Assembly (NCBI GenBank): GCA_027382625.1
Contig: JAJKFJ010021965.1
Coordinates: 1-64,000 of the forward strand
Length of the DNA: 64,000 nucleotides
Source of the DNA: Tetmemena sp. SeJ-2015
Taxonomy: Eukaryota > Ciliophora > Spirotrichea > Sporadotrichida > Oxytrichidae
Reading direction: 5' to 3'
The position numbers were made by a program, and so were the translations under genes. The stretch's first letter is position 1. Each line of letters begins with the position of its first letter. Shown one piece after another: positions 48,401-63,400 of the stretch. The notes under the pieces were generated by a model. It did no database searches. It was not told where the DNA came from and saw only the letters and a program-made list of their open reading frames with translations.

Positions 48401-51400
48401 AAATTATATTCACAATTTAAACTTAAAAATCAGAAATTAATATATTATGAAGCCTTCCTTTTAATCTATTATGGAATAATGAATAGTCTGTTAATAAATT
48501 TAATCTCTTATCATTGTTCAAATTTCAGTACTTTATCAAAGGTTGAGAGAAACAAATGCAAAAAGAAATAATTATTCTCACATAGCATCTGAGGAAGATG
48601 AATTCATGGACTAGCAGAAGTATCTCACTTAGCATTTTAGGTAATTCTGTTGACTTCATTTGCTACCTTGACTAAAATTTGAACTAATATCTCCTTCTAA
48701 AACTGGTTTTTATCAAAACAAATCATAAGAAAAACTTCTTATTTATTAAGGTTACTTGAGAAATACTTACCTTTATGCTTTTTCAGTTTTTAGTTTTATA
48801 TATTTAGGATTCTTTTAACTTCATTTCTACTAGAAATGGCCAATGCTGCATTTTTCAATAAATTAGGTTTTCGATCTTTGAGCCAAACCCTTATTCGTGA
48901 CAACTTAATAAGTAAAAATAATTAAGTAAATACTAAGCAAGTAAATTAGCAATTAAAGCTACATTTAATTGGATTCTCTCAACCTACGATAAATTAATCG
49001 TAATTGAGCCATATTGTGATATATTTCCTGCTCTAAAGCTTGTAAACTAATTTATACATATTAAGAAAACCACAGATGAGCATTTGTTGTATAATCATAC
49101 AATATTTTATTGATAATTTGAGCAATTTACCTAGGAAATAAATAATATCACACGTGTTTAGTTCTCATTTTCAATGCCATTCAGTTAATTTGAAGTAGGT
49201 GCTTAAGTTTAACTCTAATTAATACATTTAAAATTAGAGAAAGAGATAGTGTTAACCTGCTATATTTATATATTCTATATAATTAAAATACTTTAACATT
49301 TAATCCAAGGATCTTAATAACACTATTTTGATAAATCCTTCTTTATTTATTCTATGCAAAAATATTCTAACTTAACTTATTAGATAATGAAGGGGATAAA
49401 ATCAAATAAAAAGAAAGCTGGGAGGAACAAAAACAGAAGACTTACAAGCTTCTCCCAACCATGATTTAGACCATTTTACTTGTAGACTTAAAATGGTAAG
49501 ATGAAGAGTTATATTGTTTAAATATATTTATTTAACTTTTAATATTTAAAAGTCATTTATATTCAATATCAAATGACTAATGAACAAGACTTAAAATAAT
49601 CAAGAGAGGTCATTGAAAAGCCCAAGTAGATGTTAATGATTATCATTTATATTTTTACTATATCTATTTAAGCCTAAATTTAAGCTTTAAATTACTTTTT
49701 ACTTATAAAAATGGAGATAGTTTAATAAAATTGGTTTTAAACTTTGTTTAAATGGCTTATTTTTAATCAGATAAATATGATAAAAAATAAGAAAAATTAA
49801 ATTAATTTTTAAAAAAAAATAAAATTGAGCACTTAGCTAGTTATAATAAATAAAGTCAACCGTTCGATTTTTATAATAGAGCTTTGAGTTTTGACTTATT
49901 ACAAAATTTTATAAAAATTATCTATAAAAAAAAATACTTATCAGCCCTGTATAGCTGAATTCTGTTTCAGAGAAGCATTATTTTATACATCTAAAAATAT
50001 TTGACCTTTCAATAATCCTATTATTTAAATATAGTTGGAATTATAATAAAATCTATTTTAAAATAATAAATGGAATTGTAAAGGACATTGAAATAGTAAT
50101 TAGCTTATTGCAGCTTGTTTAGCCAAAAATTGAAAAGTTCTCTTTACATAGCCCCTTCTCGCAATGATATCGCACTTAATCAAAATCGCCTATTTCAAAA
50201 TTTACAAATCTTTAGTGCTATAACTCTTGACTGAATGTCCCAAAAATAAGTCTAGGATAAAAGTTCTTAGAATTTGATGTGAATCATTGGATTAATAATT
50301 ATTTAATTGACAACTTTACCTATGCTGATATTCCATTTTAATTTAATATCTAATTTAATTCTCCTTTTTATTAAATTCTCAGCTATATTATAATCTATTA
50401 TCAATTGCAAAATAGATTTAAAATTGCTATAAGTTTGATAATTGCAGCACTAGAGAGTTCAATAGAATTAATAGCTTGCGAGAAAACATCGTCTATTTTG
50501 ATCTTCAAAATTATATATGCATGTGGAATAGTATTCTCTTGGTTTAAGCACAGAAAGAATCAGGATAAGAGCAAGGCAGACCAGAATCAAGATGAAGACT
50601 AGCAGGAGAACTCTTTTAAAAATTACAGGCTCTTCTAGCTTCTGCAAAAGGCAAGAACAGTCCCTGGCTGCAGGGATCTTATAGATGAAGTCTATACCCT
50701 CCTTCTTTAAAACTTGCTAGAGATATGCAGAATGAGAACTGATTCTTAGGTAATTATTTGTCACAAGTATTTAAATTTATACACAAAAAAAAACAAAGCA
50801 AAAATTAATTGTATATATCTTAAATTAGTAGCTAGGCCGGGTATTTATATTAATGCGAACTCATTTTTAAGCAAACCATTTTAAAATATAGGGTGAATAT
50901 GATTAAATGATCGGAGGAAAACAAAGCCAAATCAAGATTTAGTTAAAGAGAAAAGTGCTGTATATTAAATTCGAGAAAGTTTAAAAGCATTATATTTTTT
51001 AATTTAATGCGGGAGCTAGCTCGAACAAGATTACTATCAGAATTATTATGAGTACCACCTTAGTCTAGCTTTCAGTTTTCGTAACTGCTCTAATTGCTGT
51101 TTGTAGTTTAGGGCGAGGGTAGATTCATTTTGAATGTTATAGTCGCTGTGAGTTTTGTTTCCTCAAGTCACTAATCTTGTGCATGATGTTGTTCAAAAGT
51201 TCGCAAATCGAGGAATGCTTTTGAAGCTCTCTGGTCTTGCCTGCGAAGATGAATCTCTGTTGATCGGGTGGAAAGCCTTACTTGTCCAACACACTTGATT
51301 CCTCCGAGGTTACTTTCAAGTTGGGTAATAATTGTTGATATTGCTGTTGTTGTTGATGAAGTCGTTGCTGTGGACATTTAAAATAATTTAACTCTAAATT

Positions 51401-54400
51401 TAAAGCGTAATATATTATAAATCACCTAACAAGAAAGAAAACACAATGTATTTCTTAGAAGAAAAAAAAACAATCAACGATCATGTAATAATATTCACCC
51501 TATTTTATTATGCAATAAATCGATTAAAATTAAGCTAGAATATCTTTATAATTTTATGTTAATTATATTATAAAATACATGTAGCCTTAATATAGAGCAT
51601 TTTTTGACAGAAGAGAACAAGGTAAATAGAAAAAGATTAAATATAAATTGTATAAAGTGTATAGAAATTCTTTCTTTTGAAATGATAGCCTATTTGATAG
51701 ATTTTTTTTAAATGGAAATTTATTTATCTCAACAATAACATTTTTTTGGTAATGGTTGCACTTAAGTCATTCAAATCTTCTTATGAAAAGAATCCTCTTA
51801 CTGAACTACTTGCTAGGAATTTCAAATAGAAGCTGAAAGCCCAAAGTAAAAAGAGCAAGGAAAATAAATAATTAAATCCAGCTGATTAATTGGTAACTAC
51901 TCTGTTCTCATTGTACAGTTTTGAGGCGAATGGATAGCCAGTGGTGAGCCAGAACTTTATAAGCTCTATTAAATCTGAATAATTAAGACAATAATACATT
52001 CAGCTTAATGAGTTCTATCAAGGTGATGGACGAGATAACTACCTCGAATATAATCTAAAGGAGTCCTTACTCTTCTTGATATTCGACAAAAAACTTAATC
52101 CAGATATTAAAAATTTAGCATTTGAAGTACTATTACACATTTTTTTTGCTAATAAATTAAAATTATTAGGCATGAAATTATATTTTAATAATGGAAACAT
52201 TTGAAACTATAGTAAAAATTTAATTAAATTCTAGAATTTATTAAAATGGCGGCTAAATTAGCAGATCCTTCCTTTACTAGCATCTTTATTACTATATCTT
52301 TTCTAAAGTTAATATAGTTTCCTCTTTAATAATCTAAACATCATTTCACAATCAAGATTCAAACCGAAAGCACTAAAAATCTTCCCCACCATCAGATTAT
52401 TATAAACTTGAGTCACTTATAGCTCTTACCTTATCACTGCCACAACAAAATTACAAATCATTTAATTTTCTTTTAAATAAATCGAATTTTCCATAATTTA
52501 TGAATTAGATGATAGTTTTACAGTATCAATTCATTTTATTTTAATATTTAATTCTCTATTTTATTCAATTGCCAGCTATAATAACAATTTCCGAAATGAA
52601 ATCAGTAGAGCCTTCATAGTTGTAGATGATATGGAAATACAATACAAAAAACTCCAAGATAAAAGATATTTTTATAAATTAATTGAAAGCCAAAATAAAA
52701 TTCAAAGGATAACTTAAAATATAATACTAAATTAATCTCAATTGACAGTATAATTAAATTCAAATAAAATTTCTACAATATACTTCAATTAGTTACACCT
52801 AATAATTTGTGGAAACACATTATGAATTTATCTTATATTTGCTGCTTAAACTTTTGATAAAATTCTATATAAATATCTTGAAAAATCCTTGAAGATAAGG
52901 AAATTTCAGTAATAAATTTTTTATAAATTAATTTTCTATTAATTTCCTTCACTCAAAAAATTAAAATCTGTAATTCTGGTAAGAAATTAAAATAAGTCAA
53001 TTTTATCGAATAAGCAAAAAATATGTAATATATTTTCAAAAACTCTCTTAAAATTAATACTAAAAATTATTTCAAAATTCTCCAAGTCCCCTCTCTTTTT
53101 ATCATATTTCTTTTACGTTTATTTAATATAAATTTTAAATTAACAACATTTTAATAAAAATTTTCTTCCTGATTATTTTATTCTTATAATTATTAGTATT
53201 TATTTATGCTCCTTGAATAAATTCTATTAATACTAGATTCTCTAATATTTAAATTAAAATTGATAAATAAATTAGTCTAGTATAAAATAAATTATCTAAA
53301 TTCTAATAAATTTAAATAATAGAAATGCTGTAAAAAATATAAATCTTAGAGTAATGGGGTTGTTAAAATAGGTTAAATAATATTGAAATTAAAAATATAA
53401 GATTAAAGTAAAAAAGGTTGTTGAATAAGCTCCAATTTTCAGCTGCTAACTTACGGTTAATGTGATAAGTAATAGATTGCATTTTAATTAACAAAATAGA
53501 TTTTGTAAAACTAATTAAAGAACTGGATGCAAATTTATTTAGCAAAGGATAATTAAGGTTTCTATATAAATAATTATTCCTAAAACATAAGTTAAATAAC
53601 AATTGCATTTTTTTTGAGCTGAAAATAGAGAAAGAAGTTTTTTCTGATTAGGATTTAGGTAAAAGTAAATTTTATTATCTATTTAAAATAATTATGCATA
53701 TTTTATTGATTCTCAAAAACGCTTAAGACATTATTTGGGATAGCTTTAGAATAAGACATTTTATTGATAAAATTGATAAAATAGATAATTTCATTATCAT
53801 TTATAAAATGAAAGAAATTAAATTTTAAAGGTTATTAAAAACTTTTTAAATATAATTTTAAAAGATGGAGTTAAAAACTTTATAATAAAATATTTTATAA
53901 ATAGGAGAAGTATTCATTTGTTACTGTACTTAATTTATTTTATTTTCAACTAATAGCAAAAGTGGAAAAGCTACTCCAAAGTATCAAACAGCTAAAAAAA
54001 AGGCCTCAGATGCCATAATTTTAAATTATTTTAAGAATTAAAAATAATAATAAAATTATAAATATCTTTAAAATTCGAAGAAAAAATATCTTGATGTTTA
54101 TTTTAAGAACTTCTTTACCTAAATTATAAATTTAGACTTTATAAATATATAAGCATAAATAATATAAGTTGAATTACGGTTTTAAATTATTTAACTTACA
54201 ATAGATTTAATATTAAATTAAAGTTTTAAAAATTGATTTATAAATATTTAGACTTATTATTTTTATTTATATATGGTGAGAATTAAATGAAAAAATTTGA
54301 TTAAATTAGTTATTACATTTAAATAGAACAATTGTGTATCCGTTGAAATGCTTCCAATTTGAATGATTATTAGACCATTAAATATAGCAAAAAATTCTAA

Positions 54401-57400
54401 GATCTTTTTATCTTCTAACATTTGTATATGGGTCCTCATCGCAAACAAGTTAAGAAAAGGATAAATATGATAATTAAGAAAAATCTGGAATAACGTCTCG
54501 TTCTTAGGATTACTTTTTAGATGAGAAAGAAAAATTTTATATTCATTTTTAATAAACCATCAAAAAATTTACGCATAAGACAGGGTCTTTTAGCTATTAG
54601 AACTGCCAGCATATTAAAACTCAACCTATTATTACCTTATTATGTTATCCAAATATTCGTTTAAAATTAATTCTCATCTATATAATGTAATTCGAAACTA
54701 AGATTGAAGAATTGATGTCAGAGCAAAAATTAAACAATTTTATACAAAATTTTAATACTAATATTGAGAAAATCAATGATTAAGTCAATAAATTCAAATA
54801 CCTTTAAATGAAAGCCATTAAATTAATAATTGCATAATTATTGGAGTTTCATGCTAAAGATTACGAATAAATAACGAAAAGTTTAAATTAGCTTATTACA
54901 AAATAAGGATGTATAATTATAGCCTTCAGAGCTTCTTGAGTATTTTCATACATTACTTCCTCCCTTTGCTCATTCATATGCATTCTTTTTTTTCCAAATC
55001 GCGTTTCCTCTCGCCTCACATCATTTTCCAGCACTTTCTGAATCTTTTTGGATCTAAGTCGTTTAATAAGCTCTCAGAGGTTTTACTGGGAAGACATTGC
55101 TCACACTTCAGCTGCTTGTGCTTCCCATGCGGTTTCTGCTGTCTCTTCGTCTACAAACAGTATATGCTAAATTAAACGAAAGCTATTGAAGACATCCACT
55201 CCTAGGGAGGAATTGCCCCAAGATTTAGAAAGTTACCAAATAGTACCTCACGAATTCGCACCAAAAAAATGTTGTATACTTTTTCAAGCTCCAAAAATAT
55301 CGATTACTAACTTTCTGAGCATGATTCGCACAAGTATTCATAGGACCTCTGAAAGCCAATGTTCTCCTTCGATCATGATGCCTTCTGGTATAACAGATAT
55401 GCCAGCGCCAATGATAATCTGAGATGGGCTTTAGCTTCTGGAGCTGCAATGCTTGTTGAAGGAGCCTCCCTGAACTACATTTCTCGAACGCCATTGCTCT
55501 TGGTCGTCGATTTCTAAATCTTGGTCGAAATCGCTGATCGCTTCATTAGTAGCATTTTATTACTACCCTAAGTCGTTCCTGATTGCTGACATCGCTACTT
55601 TAGTATGAGCTTTGGCAAAAAATGGTCTTCTCCACTTGACTAGAGACCTTCTCCTGCTGATGCTTATTGCTTGGGCCAAGCTCTGCTTTCTCTTGAACGC
55701 GATTCAGTATCTGCCTATGCTTGAAAACCGAAGAACTTGTCGTATTCTCCTCACTACAAAGGGATTCAGTCTGTCAAATTTTGGATTAGTGCGAAAAGAC
55801 GAGGTCCCTCTTGGTGCGAATAGGCGAGGTTCTTTTGGTGCTAATTGTCGAGGAAAGTTTTGCTGTAAACTATCTCTTAACGTCTTGCATATCACTTTCA
55901 CTCCTGTCAAATCTAAGCATCTGTACCTATGCGCGATGTTATGAATGAAGCCCAACTGTTAATAGAACCCAACTCGCCGAGACTCTTCATTCAGACCTGC
56001 CACCACCGTTATGCTATTGCAGCTGATACCTCCTGCTACTTCATGAATTGTTCTACGTCTTGAAGGAACTCTCCACCATAATCCTGTCCTTGAAAACCTC
56101 TACTCATTGTCATGTGAAATATGGAACAGCTCAAGTCATTAGCTAGCCGCCAAATGAAGAAGGCTGTTGCGAGCATTGGTCCGGTGGTATTGTGCTCTAC
56201 AAGCACCCTCTTGAAAGCAATTGGCCAATTAGTAGGTTCCTTAGTGTCCAAGTTAGAGTAATCTCCATGATTCTCGAAAAACTGATAGATCTGAGTCACT
56301 TTCCTTCCTGATCGTCCGAGATTGCACTACTATCCTCTGCTCTTAAAGAAGTTTAAGAGGTCCATGTTGCATTTGGGTAGCTATGACTATGAGAGCTAGG
56401 CACTAAAAAATTAGTACTACTCAATTTCTTTGCTTAGAAGTAGTTCCATTTTTGAATCTTAGATATCAAACCCCGAATCTTAATTATGCAACTATTAATT
56501 TAATGGCTGTTATTTAAATGTATTTGTAATAATTGACTTAATCACAGATCTTTTCAATATTATTCTGTAAATGCAATGGAAAAATTAAAAGTTTGAAAAT
56601 TAAAATATTTAAATTGAATGATCTTAGAGGAAATAATTACTATTAAAAAGATTATTACATAATTTTGCTCCCATCGACTAATGTAAAAAACACTAAACGC
56701 TCAGGTTATTTATTTACTCTCAGCTATTTTCAATTAATAAATATATGAATAGTTTCTGTTATTTATTTTAAAATCTGTTTTCTTTAAAAAAAAAAATTAT
56801 GATTTATTTAATGGTACGAAAAATAATAAACTAATAAGTTTTAATTATTAAGAGCTCGATTTTTCATAAGATAATTTCTCACTCAAATAAAAAATGCTTC
56901 GATTCTTAGATATTCCTAAACTATTCATAGAATTATTAAATAGATATTAATTATTTATCTCAATTGTGGTTGGTAAATTATTTTAAAATCAATCTTTCAT
57001 CTAAAAAATAAAGGTGATATGCTGTACATTACAAACTCATAATAAATTAATAGCTAGAAATAAGATTAATATAATTTTTAAAATAAATAGAATGATATTA
57101 CTAAGATGTAATAGATAAAAATAGCTAGAATATCTTTTTAAAAAATAATTATGAGTTTTCATTTAGTTTATATTTTTTATTTTAACTTTAATTCATATAG
57201 AATATAGAATTTAATATTTTATAGACTACATAATGAAAAATATTAATTTCAAAGAGGAGTTACACTTAGACTTATTCAAGCTTATTATGGATTTCTTGTA
57301 TGTTTACTCACACTATTATATTTAAAAAAATATTTTTACTTTTAATAAATTTCATCAAAGGAATTTTTTACTTTATTTGAGATAGTAGGAATTTTAATTA

Positions 57401-60400
57401 AAATAGGTGATTGATTGATTAAATAATTAATTAAGAGTAGCAAATTCGTGTCAGTTGAGATTGCAGATTCACCCCCTGATCTCCAGCTAGTTCGTTAGAG
57501 AATCAAAAATTTATAGGAAGCACTGCTAAAATCATCTTCGTGGAACCTCTCAACAGTGAGTTATGACTCACGCATTCTTCGTCATCTTCATCATCATCTT
57601 CTTCGTCTGAACTTGTGTCGTTATTAACTCTTGACTAAGCACTCCCACACAAAAATTGTAAGGATGAAAAATTCTTAGAATTTCGTGCTGAATCGAATGG
57701 TCTAATTATTAATTAAATATGATACACTTCTACTGTCACCGATTTATTCCATTTTAATTTAATATCTATTTTAATTCTCTTTTATTATTACATCACAGCT
57801 ATAATTAAATATTTGCTAATTTCTTGATATGAAAATTTCATGACTTAAATTTTAAATAATGATAAGAATCGAGATAATTTCTTAAGAATTAAATATAGAC
57901 AATAAATAATTAAATATACCCTAAGCAATTTTATCTTTTCACATTAATTTTATTTCTGTAAAAACTCTAGAAACTTTATTAAATAGCTTAATTAAGTTGT
58001 CTCATTAATTTTATTTATATATTTATTATAACAATCAGGGTGGTAGTCAAAATTTAAATGTCCCTTAGATTAGCGAAGGTGAGCTTTCTTATGGTGTGAC
58101 TAGGAATTATCGGCGGTTGAAAATAATTTGTTATATTCTAGGGGAATTTAAATGGAATGGAGAATTAATTAAAAAGTACGCCTTCATTATATTAAAAAAA
58201 TCACATTAGCAAATAATAAGTCTGGAATATTGGATTATTGGAATATTCTAATCTTTGAATACTGGAATTTTCTAGTGGCAAATAGAAGGAAACAATAAGA
58301 ATCATGTCAGGAATACTTAGGAGATGTCCATAATTAGACAGTAGAAATATCCCAATAATCTAAAGTGATTAGACTCGGATTTGAGATATATAAAAGAGCG
58401 TGTGAATATTCGATTATTATATAAAACAGCAATGACTCTAGAAAATGAAACACTGCATGCGCAATCTCATAAAATAATATGTAGCCTATAAAAGAATACT
58501 AAAAGACAGATCCTAAGTCCTACCTCAGTAAGAAGGCCTTTTTAATCTGCTTAGAATGACCCTGACTCCAGACCAGGCTTTGTAGCTTTAAAATCAGCTA
58601 TAAAACTAGTTTGATGAGATTGAGCAGACCCCGATATTCGAAACCACTGGGAATAAGCAGCAGATCTTTGTGATACTTCTGAAATAGAGCTCCTTTGGCA
58701 GAAGCAAGTAATACTTTCTCAATATTAACTATGCAGGAAGAAAGTATTTGGACGAATTGGTGATTCTTTGCATAGGTATCAGCCGCAGCAATCTATCGAA
58801 GGCAATTATGTAAAATGGCACTGCAAAATTGCTTGTCTGAACTGCGGAGCGCATTCTAAAGGAGCTTGAGTGCAAATAGAATAGTCAAGCTGTTGAGGGG
58901 CAAATCAATATAGCAGAGGAGGAAAAGGATAATGATTCGATTTGCCAACAAGTAATTCAGCTTATTAGAGAAGGCAAAGTCTTCAGTATCCAGGACCTTT
59001 TCAATATAAATATGGGCGATTTTGTCACAAGAGAGATGCTGAATGACCTCCGAAGGAAGCTAGAAAGCTTATTCAGGCACTTTAAAAACGCAGGTGTCAT
59101 CAAACAACAGAAAGTGGATCACATAGAGCAGCTGGTTATGTACTTGGAAAGAATGAGATTGGAGCGTGCCAGAAAAGCAACAGCCAAATGTGTTTCGGAT
59201 GAAGAGATTCGCCAATTCCAGCTTAGAGATGCGTTGGACGCCATTTACGACATCGTGATCTTGCATAGTGATCCAAAAACAAAATGGGTCTGACTTCACG
59301 GGCTCAATGGGACTGGAACAAAATGACAACTTCTGCCTGGATTAGAAATAGGATGAAATACTTCCCACTCTGGTTATATTTGATGAAATCAACTACCCAT
59401 TCTTGTTCCGTAAAAAAGCAAAACAAAGATGAAGCGGTTACTCGAGGGCTCAGGATTTGTACAAAATGTGAAGCATGGGGAAGCAGGCAAGCGATTTGTG
59501 GGCTGCTCTACATTGATCACCTCTTATGAGACACCTTTGAGATATATGAATGAATTGGACACTTGTGCTTTCTTGGCTAGAGTTAGATTTGTGTAGATGC
59601 ACAGTATCAAGAACTACAACCAGAAGAATTTCACTTTGAACGCAGATCAACTCACACTATACTTTGAGGAGAGACTTATTGAGGATAGGAGGATCATGGC
59701 TGGTGTAGGAAAAGAAATTGATGAGCTCATAGACACTTGCACAAAGACTACAGCTCATTGACAAGAGAAATTTCTTATGACAACAAATGATAATGTTCGA
59801 TCTCAAATGCCAATAAGTGTCTCACACGCTCTTTTATATATCTCAAATCCGAGTCTAATCACTTTAGATTATTGGGATATTTCTACTGTCTAATTATGGA
59901 CATCTCCTAAGTATTCCTGACATGATTCTTATTGTTTCCTTCTATTTGCCACTAGAAAATTCCAGTATTCAAAGATTAGAATATTCCAATAATCCAATAT
60001 TCCAGACTTATTATTTGCTAATGTGATTTTTTTAATATAATGAAGGCGTACTTTTTAATTAATTCTCCATTCCATTTAAATTCCCCTAGAATATAACAAA
60101 TTATTTTCAACCGCCGATAATTCCTAGTCACACCATAAGAAAGCTCACCTTCGCTAATCTAAGGGACATTTAAATTTTGACTACCACCCTGATTGTTAGT
60201 ATAATTCAGGTAAATCTTGAAATTAGGAAATTAAAGAATTAGCAACATTAATTTATTTTAATTATAGAAAAGAATACGATTAATATATTAAAGTTGAGTA
60301 TTTAAAATATGGTAGATTCGAGAGAGAAAAAATTTAAAGGAAAAATATTCCTAATTAAATTTATTGAGACAACATGTGTGAATATCAATGCATTAGACTT

Positions 60401-63400
60401 ACCTCCCAAAAAGGAATAATGAAAAATGATTAAAGTATAAAAACAAAGCAATCGCTTTTAATTTGATAAGCTTTGATATTTTCTTAAATAATATTTTGAT
60501 TTTAATTCTCATTTAACTTTTACTTTAGAATACATAGACAAGAGCACTCAGAGGAGAATTAGAGATGTTATCTATAAAAATTCAATAGAGAATGCATTTT
60601 TCAGAAAAAGGGCCTTTACCTGACTTAATGACATAAGATACATCAGGAGCTTAAGTGAATTAATAAGTTGAAAGGAAAATTTATTTAGACTAAACTTTTT
60701 GCAGCAATATTTATATCCTGAAGAGAGAATTCTCTTGATAAAGATAATACTAAATTAAAGAAATTAAAGCTAAAATTAGGATCAATAGTGAAGAAAATCT
60801 CGTAAATACATTTTAAAAAGTTCATAATAAATTGAATTTTTAAAAATCTCAATTGCAATAATGCAATTGTATCCATCCTATATAAGATAAGTTTTTAAGT
60901 ATTGTTAAAAAAACAAATTAAAATTAAAAAATAATATATTATTTTACAGATTTTTTTGAATTTATTTAATTTATTTTAAACTAAAATTTCTAAATATGAT
61001 TTGATATGTAGCAATTTTTCACCTTTAAACTATCTAAATTACAAATACAATTTTAAATTTGTTATTAAGCTGTAAGATTAGCTTTAGCATAAGATTTCAA
61101 TTGAATTTATTAATTTATTTTAATTTATAAAATAATAGAACCCTGACAATTCCGAAAGTCTTATATCTTAGCTCGACTATTTATCTTCCTTGCAATAAAT
61201 TAAGATGATTATAAATATTTTTAAATTCAATTTTTTATGAACAAATAAATCAAATTATTTTTAAGTTTTTAAAAATAGAGTATTTATTCTTTTGACCTTA
61301 ATTATGAGAAATTAATTATTACTCTTAATTTAAGTTGAGAATAAATTGACATTCAGAATGAAAAACTTATAACTTAAATAGTAAAGCAACTCAAAAGCCA
61401 AGAAAAAGAAAGCCAACTTATTGATCATAAACCATCCTTTAAGTAAAATATAGAAATATTTTTACAGAGTTATATTTTAAATATAAAATTTCGCTTAAAT
61501 TTAGTTTATCATCAAACAAATTTAAAGACTAAGCTAAGAAGAAACTGCTAAAAAGATTGCTGAACATATTAAAAAATTAAAAAAAAATGAAAAAAGAGAT
61601 GTTTCAGAAATAATTAAAGAATTCGAAAATAAATCGACTAGAGAAATATGCTAACTTCTCAAATCCTTAAACCTTTTAGCTTAAGATAGCATCTTTAATC
61701 CCCAAAAAATTAAAAATAATAAAATTTTAATAATTTCTTAAATCTAATTCTATTTTATAACTAATTTACATTTAGGGTTGGATAAAATAATTAATTAAAG
61801 TCTATTATACTTGCCTTTTTTAAATATCCAAAATATCTTCATAAATTATAAATTGTTTGAAGTAGTCAAAGTGAAATTCAAATATAGGAAAGAAATTAAT
61901 AAAAAAATAATCAAAATTAGTAATCAATAATGACGCTACAATGGAAGAGCGTCTCTGTCTTATTCCTAAGCTCGCTCATAACTTTTAAATTTATCGCCAT
62001 AATAGAAATTCATTTCCTCTTCACATGTATGTTCAAATCTCAACATAAGTGATTCTCAATTATTAAACTGTATCATATTAAAAACATAAATAAAGTAATT
62101 AAAAAAGATAGAGATAATTAATCTTACTTCTGTTTTCTAATTTATTTTTTTCTAACTCACTCTAATTTTTAGGTTTCTACTTGCAATAATGATCCAATCC
62201 GTGATTTGACTTAGCGATTGAAAAAGTTAATTTTTGTCTGAATTAGAGTTCATAACCAAATCTTGCAAATATTTCTCACTTTCAATTAATAATAATAATA
62301 ATTAATAATAATTAAGGGAATTAAGGGCCCCCGGCATAAATAAGATAGGCCGTGACGTCAATGATATTGCTGTGACGCACACAAACCTACCAGCCGAATA
62401 GGGATATTAAACACGTGCCACCCTCGCCACCTCACACTCTGAGCAGAAGCCCCCGGCTTCTGCAGACCATCCAAAAAAACCTAAAAGGAGAAAAAAAATC
62501 CGGTAGCTTCGGACTGGGAGCAAGTAGCTGCTCCGTAGCGTCTGGCTTCGCTGTCCAGCTGCATGACTGAGTGTTTGCCCATAGATCTCGTCCCTCCAAG
62601 CCTAACAGGATTAGGAAGGTGAGTGGGAACCACTCACCTTTGATTATCTCTCCAGTGAGCAGCTCACCACCTTCCCCAGGGCTTCGGCTGCCATTATCCC
62701 TTGCCTCTTTTAAGCACTCATCCACCAGCCAATGGATTACCAAACCAAAAAGCCTTCAGGGAAAGGGCGACCGGTGCCTATTGCCGGTCGTGTGCGTCCT
62801 GAATTTTAACTTTCTAATTTAATTTCTCACTTTCAAATATACGAAAGCCTAAAGAAAAAATATACTGTCTTTGTTTTTCATTAAAATGCACTTGTATTTC
62901 CAACTTAATTCACTAAATCAAAAACTAAGCTCTAGAGATTGAGATCGAAAAAACTTAACTTAATTACTCTTATTTTAATATTTATGATTTTTAATTATAT
63001 CGAGGGGAATGCAGTTTAAGTGTAGAAGGATGTGACAAGCTTCCATAATAACGTCAAAATTAGAAGTCAAATGGGTTTATGTGATCGATGCCTAAGAGAA
63101 TGAAATACAACAACGAAAAATTGCTTTTATAACTGCAGAAGACAACTACTCTAAAAATTAAAAGTAGTCCAATTAATTTAGAATTTGTAGAAAATCCATT
63201 GGCTTTGAAGATTTTTCTAAGTAATTATAAAGCAGTATCTTCTTCTGAAAGCAATCATCTCAAAGAATGTTTTAGTTAAACACCAATAATTAGAGATAGG
63301 TATTTTTATTCCTTCCACTGAAGATGCTAACTATCTTGAAGTATGCATTTTGCAGTATTTCCCTTGGAGTTTTAATTAGAAGAGTTCTTGCTATCTTTTC

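Noticed and set aside
51171..51377. 68-codon minus-strand ORF (Ser/Thr-rich start)
   Set aside because: The neighbouring frame on the same strand carries the ubiquitin blocks, so this frame is a shadow.
52725..54685. Several open frames of 60-90 codons on both strands
   Set aside because: Composition is Asn/Ile/Lys/Leu/Phe as expected from AT-rich noise, with no paralogue match.
55612..55944. 110-codon plus-strand ORF
   Set aside because: The minus strand in the same interval reads more protein-like sequence with host code use; the plus frame looks like a shadow rich in Leu and Arg.
62432..62743. 103-codon minus ORF in the GC-rich island
   Set aside because: No family resemblance, no host-code Gln codons, and high GC lowers stop frequency; not supported as a gene.
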